A stretch of DNA of 8,835 nucleotides from the NCBI GenBank assembly GCA_003560215.1, contig PWIY01000064.1, positions 1 through 8,835 of the forward strand. The letters are read 5' to 3'. The translations under genes were made by a program, and so were the position numbers. Below, piece by piece: positions 1-6,655 of this stretch; position 1 is the first letter of the stretch; each line of letters begins with the position of its first letter. The DNA comes from Bacteroidales bacterium. Its GTDB lineage: Bacteria; Bacteroidota; Bacteroidia; Bacteroidales; UBA7960. Below the pieces are notes generated by a model, which was not told the origin of the DNA, searched no databases, and worked only from the letters and a program-made list of their open reading frames with translations.

Positions 1-230
1 AGCAAGTATAAAATGCTTCCCACAGCAATGAAAATAATCAGGGTGGAAGCCAATGAAGACAACACACGGGGTATTTTGATCTGCTCAAGGATATTGGCAA
101 ACGGAGTCATCAGTGATGCAAAGAAAACGCCGAAAACCAGGGGAACCAGAAAAGAGGATCCAAAATACAGCAGAATAAAAAGAACAAGAATAAAAATAAG
201 TATCTGGTTGGTTTTTTGAAGGGTTTGCAT
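1..230 (-). CDS. AI-2E/PerM-family transporter, N-terminal fragment (cut by window edge)
   Basis: Only the first 76 codons are in the window; the gene continues past the left edge. The start is the ATG at 230-228. The visible protein begins with a short polar stretch (MQTLQKTNQ), then a strongly hydrophobic segment at about residues 10-42 that reads as one or two membrane helices. A short amphipathic stretch with LEQIKIPRVLSS follows, then a second hydrophobic segment from about residue 60. This layout, with the phrase FASLMTPFANILEQ, is typical of the N-terminus of the AI-2E/PerM (UPF0118) integral membrane family. The family name comes from E. coli TqsA, but most members have other or unknown transport roles, including Na+/H+ antiport in some. 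It lies 57 bp downstream of galK on the same strand and could be the tail of that transcript. No Shine-Dalgarno is visible. A link to galactose or to quorum sensing is not supported by the sequence. Confidence 0.8.
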   Translation of the reverse strand, partial: MQTLQKTNQILIFILVLFILLYFGSSFLVPLVFGVFFASLMTPFANILEQIKIPRVLSSLASTLIIFIAVGSILYL

Positions 231-287
231 AGGATGTGTTTGCTTAAACGTTGATGTCGGGATTTTCCACTCTGAACTTCGTGTATC

Positions 288-1442
288 TTATTCTGATAGT
301 ATACCGGCCCCTTCTGCAATGCTAACTTCATAATATTCCGGGCGGGTTTTAAACTGTTCAAAAAATTTTTCTGAGCTAATCTCTTTGAATGATTCCACAT
401 GCCGTGTTTCCAGCAGGTTGATGGTGCAGCCTCCAAACCCGCCTCCCATCATCCTGGCCCCCTTGACACCGGAAATGGCTCTTGCAGTATCGACCAAAAA
501 ATCAAGCTCTTTGCAGCTTACTTCATATTTGTCCCGGAGTCCCTCATGGGAGCTCCACATGAACTCCCCGGTTAGGTCCGGATCTCCCTTTTCAAGGGCG
601 CTGCATGCCCCGATGACCCTTTCATTTTCCTCGATGACATATTCACATCGCTTCAATATTACCGGATCCAGTTTTTTGCCAACCGTTCGCAGCATATCCG
701 GACTGACATCCCGTAAGCTCCTGACTTCAGAAAACTCACGGGCCAACATGCGAACGCCTTCCTCACATTGATCACGCCTTTCATTGTAGGCAGATTCGGC
801 CAGGGCATGGCTGACACCGGTGTTGGCCAGAAGAATTGTATGATCCTTGCTTTTGAAAGGATAGTAGGTATGATTCAGGTTACGGCAATCCAGGCGGATC
901 AGCTGGTTGGTTTTTCCGAACACTGAAGCGAACTGATCCATGATCCCGCACCTGACGCCGACAGTGTGATGCTCTGCCTGCTGGCCGGCTTTGGCAAGTT
1001 CCAGGGGGGGCAACTCCAGTTTATCCATGGTGTTTATTGCCAGTGCAAATGCCATTTCCAGAGCGGCTGACGAAGACAAACCGGCGCCGGATGGTATGTT
1101 TCCGCCGAAGACAGCATTGAAGCCTTTCAGTTGATACCCCCTTCCGGTGAGTTCCCTGATCACACCGGCCGGATACCTGGCCCATCCGGGCAGGTCATTT
1201 TTCCGGAATTCCTGATCAAATGAAGCATCTTCCCGTAAATCTGCGGCGTGGATGTGATAAGTGCCCGTTTCGTTGGGCTGGATTGCAAGGTAAATGTATT
1301 TATTGATTGCAGCAGGCAACACATAACCCAGGTTGTAATCGGTGTGTTCACCAATCAAATTGATGCGGCCGGGTGCCCGGAAAACAAGATACCCATTGCC
1401 GAACTTTTTTTCAAACAATTGCCTGACATTTAATGCATTCAT
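288..1442 (-). CDS. galK: Galactokinase
   Basis: Cytoplasmic GHMP-family kinase that phosphorylates alpha-D-galactose at C1 with ATP, the committing step of the Leloir pathway. At 384 aa it is close to the E. coli enzyme (382) and looks complete. The galactokinase signature GRINLIGEHTDYN is at residues 25-37, the GHMP ATP-binding loop GNIPSGAGLSSSAALE at 114-129, and the C-terminal glycine motif GARMMGGGFGGC at 328-339. By alignment from memory with characterised galactokinases, R26 and D169 (in CGIMDQ) are the catalytic pair, and E32, H33, D35 and Y219 fall at sugar-contact positions. All are present. The ATG start sits just before the N-terminal helix and leaves a normal 24-residue lead to motif 1. 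It lies 48 bp downstream of galM on the same strand, so co-transcription is likely. A GalNAc kinase or arabinokinase is less likely given the full galactokinase signature and the symporter and mutarotase next door. Confidence 0.97.
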   Translation of the reverse strand: MNALNVRQLFEKKFGNGYLVFRAPGRINLIGEHTDYNLGYVLPAAINKYIYLAIQPNETGTYHIHAADLREDASFDQEFRKNDLPGWARYPAGVIRELTGRGYQLKGFNAVFGGNIPSGAGLSSSAALEMAFALAINTMDKLELPPLELAKAGQQAEHHTVGVRCGIMDQFASVFGKTNQLIRLDCRNLNHTYYPFKSKDHTILLANTGVSHALAESAYNERRDQCEEGVRMLAREFSEVRSLRDVSPDMLRTVGKKLDPVILKRCEYVIEENERVIGACSALEKGDPDLTGEFMWSSHEGLRDKYEVSCKELDFLVDTARAISGVKGARMMGGGFGGCTINLLETRHVESFKEISSEKFFEQFKTRPEYYEVSIAEGAGILSE

Positions 1443-1490
1443 AGCTGTCCGTTGCGCTTTATTTTAAGGTATCCCTGCCGAAGCTTGCCT

Positions 1491-2651
1491 TTACTGGTTC
1501 ATTATGGCACCTGATGATTCAGTATCGGGGTATGGATGATCGCTCACGGAAAACCTGAAAACGGAATGAGAGGTAAAGATCTCACCCGGATTTAACAGGG
1601 TAGAAGGAAAATCAGGTTGATTCGGTGAGTCCGGAAAGTGTTGGGGTTCAAGACAAAAAGAAGTCCTTTTGTGATATGGTTTTCCGCGTTTTCCGGTGTT
1701 TTCCCCGTTTAAGAAATTTCCACCGTAGAACTGCAATCCGGGTTCAGTGGTCAGTACTTCCAAAACTCTGCCACTGACGGGGTCATACACACTGGCGGCC
1801 GGTTCCGGGTGTTGGGACCCTTGTCTTTTGATTAATACATAATTATGATCATAACCTCCTGCAAATTCGAGCTGTTCATATTGGCTGCCGAGCCGTTCAC
1901 CGATCGGCGTGAAGCCGGTGAAATCCATTGGCGTTTGTTCCACGGGCCTGATCTCCCCGGTGGGGATCATGAATTGATCTGTGGGGGTAAAGTGTGTGGC
2001 CCGGATTTTCAGTATGTGGTCGTTGATGCTCTGATCACCTTCTCCGCTGAGATTGAAAAAAGGGTGGGCGGTAAAATTGACGACGGTTCTTTGATCGGTT
2101 TCGGCCCTGAATTCGATATGTAATTCATTTTGATCGTTCAGGGTGTAGCGAACCAGTAACTCGAGGTTGCCGGGGTACCCTTCGTGCATATGTGGTGACA
2201 GGCAGGTCAGTTCGGCTTGCTGAGGGGTTACCTGTTTCATGTCCCAAACCATGTTGTGGAATCCGCCGGGGCCACCATGCAGGTGGTTCGGGCCATTATT
2301 GACCGCCAGGGAATAACTTACTCCGTCCAGCACAAATTTGCCGCCTGCAATCCGGTTTGCATACCGGCCGATCAGGGCCCCGAAAAAGGCCTCTGTTGAA
2401 TTCAGGTATGCATCAAGTGAATGAAACCCCGCTACAACGTCATCAAACACACCGTGTTTGTCGGGTACGGCCAGGCTGACGATCCGCCCTCCGTAATTTG
2501 TGATGTCTGCCCTGCACCCGTTTTTGTTAATCAGCGACAACAACCATACGGGTTTTCCCTGAAGGGTTGCAGCGAAATTTTCAGGATCAGGAAAAACCGG
2601 ATTTGTATTCCGGTCAGGTGCTGAAGTTGAATTTTGCTCCTGGTCATTCAT
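1491..2651 (-). CDS. galM: Galactose mutarotase (aldose 1-epimerase)
   Basis: Interconverts the alpha and beta anomers of galactose, supplying the alpha form that GalK uses. The beta-sandwich family motifs occur in order: ITNYGGRIVSL (50-60), GRYANRIAGGKFVLDG (95-110), NHLHGG (122-127), AHPFFNLSG (195-203), GGYDHNYVL (265-273) and TTEPGLQFYGGNF (301-313). By family knowledge E303 is the general base and H196 the general acid, with H125 and D268 also at conserved active-site positions, so the enzyme should be active. At 386 aa it is somewhat longer than typical GalM (about 340-350). The excess is a polar N-terminal tail of roughly 25 residues rich in Asn, Ser, Asp and Pro, and about 18 residues at the C-terminus. 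There is no signal peptide or lipobox, so it is presumably cytoplasmic. The only plausible start is the ATG at 2651-2649. It sits 42 bp after the symporter and 48 bp before galK. Confidence 0.95.
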   Translation of the reverse strand: MNDQEQNSTSAPDRNTNPVFPDPENFAATLQGKPVWLLSLINKNGCRADITNYGGRIVSLAVPDKHGVFDDVVAGFHSLDAYLNSTEAFFGALIGRYANRIAGGKFVLDGVSYSLAVNNGPNHLHGGPGGFHNMVWDMKQVTPQQAELTCLSPHMHEGYPGNLELLVRYTLNDQNELHIEFRAETDQRTVVNFTAHPFFNLSGEGDQSINDHILKIRATHFTPTDQFMIPTGEIRPVEQTPMDFTGFTPIGERLGSQYEQLEFAGGYDHNYVLIKRQGSQHPEPAASVYDPVSGRVLEVLTTEPGLQFYGGNFLNGENTGKRGKPYHKRTSFCLEPQHFPDSPNQPDFPSTLLNPGEIFTSHSVFRFSVSDHPYPDTESSGAIMNQ

Positions 2652-2693
2652 AATTCATTGTTTTGGATGGGTAAAGACCTGAGGCCTGCAATT

Positions 2694-4334
2694 TTACCAG
2701 AATACCACATACAATACTGTCAGCAGGGTCAGAATGGCATATGCGGCAATGTTGAATTTTTTGCCGGTAATAAAGTATTCCCGTTTCAGCGGGATGGCTT
2801 TGGGGTCATCATCCCCGGGCGTGGTGGTGAGGCTGACCATCACAATCACCGCCATGGTGATCAGGCAGGTGTACATCATCTGATCCAGGAAGGGCATTTC
2901 AATGGGCAGGATCTTAAGCAATATGGCTACGGGAATGGATGAGATCACACCGATTGTGGCTCCCCTGGCATTTGCTTTTTTCCAGAACAATCCCATCAGG
3001 AAAACTGCCAGAATACCCGGGCTGACCACCCCTGTATATTCCTGAATGTATTGAAACATCTGGGGCATGGTGCTGAGCAGTGGTGCCATAAAAACAGCGA
3101 TCACCAATGCCACGATCACGGCAATACGGCCTACGGGCACCAGGTTTTGTTCTCCCTCTTTTTTGGCAAAATATGGTTTATAAATGTCCATGGTAAAGAT
3201 GGTGGAGGTCGAGTTGAGCATGGATGCAAGGGAGGATACAATGGCAGCTGTCAGTGCGGCCACTACAAGCCCTCTGAGCCCCACAGGAATAAAGGTACGG
3301 ATCAGCCAGGGATAGGCGGTATCGTACCTGATGCCCCCGTCGGGCCGGAGAAAGTCATTTTGTATGCCTTCGATGACGGTGGTGCCTTCGGGTTGGGTAA
3401 ACAGTACATAAACAATAATTCCCGGGATGACGACAAACAAAGGCAACAACATTTTCAGGAATGCGGCAAAAGCCAGCCCGCGCTGGGCCTCACGCAGTGA
3501 TTTGGCGGCAAGTGCCCGCTGAATAATGTACTGGTTGAAACCCCAGTAATACAGGTTGGCCACCCAGAGCCCTCCGATCAGCACACCGATACCGGGTAAA
3601 TTAATGTACTCCGGATGGTCGCGCGACAGGATCATGTTGAACTTTTCGCCGGCCGAATTGTACACATGGCTGAGTCCGTGAATGACCCCGCCGTCAGGGG
3701 TTACGTAATGCAGGGCGATCATGGTGGTGATTAGCCCGCCGATCACCAGCAAAGTGACCTGGATCACGTCCGTCCAGGCAACTGCCGACAATCCTCCCCA
3801 GATGGAGTATGCCGCAGCAAACAGTGCCAGCCCGATGATAAAGCCAAAAGTCATGGAACCGTCACCACTTCCGATGATGGTATCCAGCGCTATGGCACCC
3901 AGGAACAACACAGAGGTAAGATTCACAAAAATAAACAGGCAGATCCAGAATACAGCCAGGATGGTTTTCAGGTTGGTGCTGAAGCGTTGTTCAATGAACT
4001 GGGGTATGGTAAACAAGCCTTGTTTGATGAACACAGGCAGGAGGAATTTAGCCACCACAATCAGTGTCAGCGCAGCCATCCACTCGTAAGAGGCAATGGC
4101 CAGGCCGATGGCAAAGCCTGAGCCTGACATGCCAAGGAATTGTTCCGCAGAAATGTTGGCTGCAATGAGGGATGCTCCGATGGCCCACCATGGCAGGTTT
4201 TTGCTGGCCAGAAAGTAGTCGGTGGTGGTTTTTTTCTGTCCTTTTCTGGTTCTTGAAACCCACAATCCCACGGATAGAATAATCAGGCCATATACGGCAA
4301 AAATAATATAGTCAAGCGTTTCGAACTGCCCCAT
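2694..4334 (-). CDS. Sodium/galactose (glucose) symporter, SSS family, vSGLT-like
   Basis: Inner-membrane Na+-coupled sugar importer of the solute:sodium symporter family. The 546-aa protein matches Vibrio parahaemolyticus vSGLT (about 543 aa) closely and over its full length, as recalled from memory. Shared stretches include GASLIAANISAEQF (53-66), VLIGGLWVANLYYWGFNQY (251-269), AAIVSSLASMLNST (363-376) and FQYIQEYTGVVSPGILAVF (427-445). The residues that bind galactose in vSGLT are all present: Q65, E84, N260, Y263, the gating-region W264, and Q428. The Na2-site residues A58, I61, A364, S367 and S368 are also there. Hydrophobicity fits about 14 helices, ending in a final helix (YAILTLLTVLYVVFW). 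The ATG at 4334-4332 gives the normal short N-terminus. It lies 31 bp after the TonB receptor and 42 bp before galM. A possible internal promoter lies in the upstream gap. Glucose could also be a substrate, but the galM-galK context favours galactose. Confidence 0.95.
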   Translation of the reverse strand: MGQFETLDYIIFAVYGLIILSVGLWVSRTRKGQKKTTTDYFLASKNLPWWAIGASLIAANISAEQFLGMSGSGFAIGLAIASYEWMAALTLIVVAKFLLPVFIKQGLFTIPQFIEQRFSTNLKTILAVFWICLFIFVNLTSVLFLGAIALDTIIGSGDGSMTFGFIIGLALFAAAYSIWGGLSAVAWTDVIQVTLLVIGGLITTMIALHYVTPDGGVIHGLSHVYNSAGEKFNMILSRDHPEYINLPGIGVLIGGLWVANLYYWGFNQYIIQRALAAKSLREAQRGLAFAAFLKMLLPLFVVIPGIIVYVLFTQPEGTTVIEGIQNDFLRPDGGIRYDTAYPWLIRTFIPVGLRGLVVAALTAAIVSSLASMLNSTSTIFTMDIYKPYFAKKEGEQNLVPVGRIAVIVALVIAVFMAPLLSTMPQMFQYIQEYTGVVSPGILAVFLMGLFWKKANARGATIGVISSIPVAILLKILPIEMPFLDQMMYTCLITMAVIVMVSLTTTPGDDDPKAIPLKREYFITGKKFNIAAYAILTLLTVLYVVFW

Positions 4335-4340
4335 ATTGAT

Positions 4341-4360
4341 TTGCTTTTAAGTTTAAGCAA
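4341..4360. repeat. Short inverted repeat upstream of the symporter start
   Basis: TTGCTT and AAGCAA form a perfect 6-bp inverted repeat with an 8-base spacer. Its near end is 6 bases before the symporter ATG. On the transcribed strand it could fold as a weak AT-rich stem-loop at the ribosome-loading region, or act as a small operator. No T-tract follows, so it is not a terminator. It may simply be chance in AT-rich sequence. Confidence 0.25.
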
Positions 4361-4380
4361 ATATATCAAAATGATCGGGT
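4358..4380 (-). promoter_or_regulatory. Possible internal Bacteroidota-type promoter for symporter-galM-galK
   Basis: Read on the minus strand, 4365-4358 is TATATTTG, a full match to the TAnnTTTG -7 consensus of Bacteroidota. An upstream TTTG ends 15 bases before it, inside the last codons of the receptor gene. The usual spacer is longer, about 19-21, so the -33 assignment is doubtful. Transcription would start roughly 15-20 bases before the symporter ATG. If real, it would allow symporter-galM-galK expression independent of the receptor. Confidence 0.35.
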
Positions 4381-6564
4381 CAAATCCTTAAAAGATAAAG
4401 ATATTCCCATATTAAAATGGAGGGGGAGGCCCGGGTAATAATACCTTGGTGGCCCGCCAAACGAGGGGGCGTTGACAAGGATCATTGAGGGGTAATGCCG
4501 GTTCAGCAGATTATTGGCACGAATGAAAAAGTCTGCCTCCCAGTTGTTGAACATTTCACGCCGGTAACCCAGAGATAAATCAACCAATCCATAAGATGAA
4601 GTGAACCGGCTGTTGGCATCATTCATGGCCATCGGCCCGACAAAACGCCAGCGGGCTGTGGCATAAAGGCCGGCAGACCATTCATTGTGCAGGCTGGCAT
4701 AGAGGACCTGTCGCGGAACACCAGGAAGGCGGTTTCCCGAATAATCTTCATCCATGTCGGTAAAGTCAGTGAAATAGAAATGGTTGTATGCATAATTGGT
4801 GCGAAGTGACAATTCTTCCAACAGTTGATTGTTGTTTGGCCGGGGTCCGATGATGACCCACTGAAGTTCGGCTTCCAGACCCCTGTGCAGGGATTCTCCG
4901 GCGTTTTTTCCCACCCATGCATCCTCACCGATCCTTTCAGCCACCAGCAGGTCGCGTACCCGCATGTGGTAGAGGCTGAAATCGTAGAACAACCTTTGAC
5001 CTGCGGTCTGCCCCCTTAACCCGGCCTCCATGTTCCAGCTTTTTTCCGGGCGGATGTCCGGATTGATCGCACCCTCCGGGGTGAGTGTTTCCGAAAGGGA
5101 AGGGGGAGAAAAGCCGTGGCTGATGGTGGCAAAAGCCGTATGGTTGTTATGGTATTTGTAAGCGGTGCTGATGCGCGGGGAAAGAATGTATCCATAATCA
5201 TACCGACCCGAATTGTTTTGCTGACCGGTATGGAAGCGATCGCTGTAATCAATCAGGGCGTAATTCAGGTTAAGGCCTGATGAAAAATTCCATTTGCCAA
5301 TATTGGCATCCGCCTGGAGAAATACGTTAAAGGTGGTCACTTCTTCCAGATTGTCACTGAGTTGTGCACCTTGCCGGCCTTCACCGTCAATGTTTTCGTG
5401 GTTGCTGTAGCGGTAATCTTCATAGAAAAATTCGCCCCCTCCTGAAACCTCAAATTCCATTGCTCCGGCATGAAGGTTCCGGCGTACATTGAACCTGCCT
5501 CCTGCGGTGTATCTCTCCTCATAAAAAACGTCAAAGGGGCGCATCTCTTTTTCGTTGTGCCAGAGGCCAAACAGGCTGATGTCGGCCGACAGATGGTCAT
5601 GAAACTCCCGTGTGGCGGTGATGCCTCCAAGGAATCGCTGTGAATCCTCATACCCTTCTGTCCTGAGCCAGTTTTCTGCAGCAGATTCAGGAGAGTCCAT
5701 ATAGGTTAAACTGTCAATGGAGCTTGGGATGTGGGACTTAAGGTCAGCGTATGCCAGCAACAGGGTGTAACGGGTATTTTGGCTAATTCCGAATTGCGAC
5801 ACCGAAGTGATGGCATCACGCTGAAACTGATTGTTCTCGCGGAACCCATCGCTTTGGGTATGGGAATAAACCAGGCTGGTGGCTGCATTGGAGCCGGAAA
5901 GATCGGCTGTGATGCTGTTTCTGAATAACCCGAATGCCCCGGTCTGAAATGAATTGCTGATTCCGGTCTGCATGGCCTGTGGTTGCCTGGCCCTTATGGC
6001 AATGGTGCCACCAAGCCCTGCTCCGTAAGCGCTGGTTGCAGGGCCTTTGATCACTTCCATGCTTTGTATAACCGCAGGATCAATGTCCTGGATAAAAGTG
6101 ACACCTGAGGTATTTGTTAAAGGGATGTTGTTGAAATAGGCCCGGATTTTTCCGGTGGCATAGGGAACCCGGGCGCCGATCCCGCGAATGGTGACCCGGT
6201 TGGTGTTGGTGGCCCCCTCGTGCGCAAACACCCCGGGGGCGTGATCCAGTATGGGCAACAGGTTGTAAGTGGGCTTATCCCTTTCAATCAGGGTGCTTCC
6301 TATGGAAGTCAGAGATCCCGGTACCTCCAGGAGGTTGCGCGTACGGTTGAATGCGGTTACCACCGTTTCATCCAGTTCAATCAGCAAGGTGTCTGCGTTG
6401 AGTGTATCTGAAGGATGTGTTACGGAAATCAGGGTGTCGTTCCGGATCTCACTTTTATCAAAACGGAAAGAATAGACTGCCTGTACCTCCGGACAGACCG
6501 TCGTTAGAATAGCAGTGATTAATCCGGGCATCAAAAATTTAATTCTCATCACTTTGAGAAACAT
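4366..6564 (-). CDS. TonB-dependent outer-membrane receptor, probably for galactose or a galactoside
   Basis: Gated outer-membrane beta-barrel that imports a bound ligand using TonB-ExbBD energy. With the ATG at 6564-6562 it is 732 aa. The N-terminus (R and K, then FLMPGLITAILTTV, ending near VQA at about residue 29) reads as a Sec signal peptide. A linker with a TonB-box-like DETVVTAFNR (65-74) leads into the plug domain (about 75-195). Diagnostic plug phrases are NRVTIRGIGAR (122-132) and MEVIKGPATSAYGAGLGG (169-186). The rest alternates aromatic and polar residues as barrel strands and ends in Phe. There is no N-terminal carboxypeptidase-regulatory-like domain and no SusD gene beside it, so it is not a SusC; its architecture is that of siderophore/vitamin receptors. 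The substrate is inferred only from the symporter-galM-galK genes that start 31 bp later. Iron-chelate or cobalamin uptake remains possible. The frame extends to a TTG at 6573, and an ATG at 6549 would also give a good signal peptide. Confidence 0.88.
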   Translation of the reverse strand: MFLKVMRIKFLMPGLITAILTTVCPEVQAVYSFRFDKSEIRNDTLISVTHPSDTLNADTLLIELDETVVTAFNRTRNLLEVPGSLTSIGSTLIERDKPTYNLLPILDHAPGVFAHEGATNTNRVTIRGIGARVPYATGKIRAYFNNIPLTNTSGVTFIQDIDPAVIQSMEVIKGPATSAYGAGLGGTIAIRARQPQAMQTGISNSFQTGAFGLFRNSITADLSGSNAATSLVYSHTQSDGFRENNQFQRDAITSVSQFGISQNTRYTLLLAYADLKSHIPSSIDSLTYMDSPESAAENWLRTEGYEDSQRFLGGITATREFHDHLSADISLFGLWHNEKEMRPFDVFYEERYTAGGRFNVRRNLHAGAMEFEVSGGGEFFYEDYRYSNHENIDGEGRQGAQLSDNLEEVTTFNVFLQADANIGKWNFSSGLNLNYALIDYSDRFHTGQQNNSGRYDYGYILSPRISTAYKYHNNHTAFATISHGFSPPSLSETLTPEGAINPDIRPEKSWNMEAGLRGQTAGQRLFYDFSLYHMRVRDLLVAERIGEDAWVGKNAGESLHRGLEAELQWVIIGPRPNNNQLLEELSLRTNYAYNHFYFTDFTDMDEDYSGNRLPGVPRQVLYASLHNEWSAGLYATARWRFVGPMAMNDANSRFTSSYGLVDLSLGYRREMFNNWEADFFIRANNLLNRHYPSMILVNAPSFGGPPRYYYPGLPLHFNMGISLSFKDLTRSF

Positions 6565-6612
6565 ACTCAGCAACTGTTTGGTTCAATGGATACGCTTCCC
6601 GTCCGGAATTTA

Positions 6613-6620
6613 TACCTTTG
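6613..6620 (+). promoter_or_regulatory. Possible -7 element for the radical SAM gene
   Basis: TACCTTTG matches the TAnnTTTG -7 consensus of Bacteroidota and lies 35 bases before the ATG at 6656, which would give a leader of about 30 bases. I see no TTTG at the expected distance upstream; the nearest, at 6577-6580, is 32 bases away and too far. On the opposite strand of this divergent region, which should hold the promoter for the receptor operon, I find no TAnnTTTG match. Confidence 0.35.
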
Positions 6621-6655
6621 CCCTGAAAACGGAAAAATCAATTAACTGACAGGGA

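Noticed and set aside
1..230. Reading the AI-2E-family gene as evidence of quorum sensing tied to galactose
   Set aside because: The family name reflects one E. coli member; most members have other or unknown functions, and only the N-terminus is visible. Proximity alone does not support it.
231..287. Terminator or promoter between galK and the AI-2E gene
   Set aside because: I found no stem followed by T-rich sequence and no TAnnTTTG match on the minus strand, so read-through is the simpler assumption.
2637..2661. Four-codon upstream frame (MNYE) overlapping the galM start on the minus strand, resembling a leader peptide
   Set aside because: Such tiny ATG-to-TGA overlaps arise often by chance in ATG-rich starts. 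There is no attenuator hairpin and no run of regulatory codons.
3051..3500. A 149-codon open frame on the plus strand inside the symporter gene
   Set aside because: It is antisense to a clearly identified transporter. The His/Gly/Asp-rich composition is what reverse-complemented membrane-protein codons produce, and no homology or start signal is seen.
6565..6573. TTG start that would lengthen the TonB receptor by three residues
   Set aside because: ATG codons at 6564 and 6549 both give a proper signal peptide. TTG is a rare start and no ribosome-binding site favours it.
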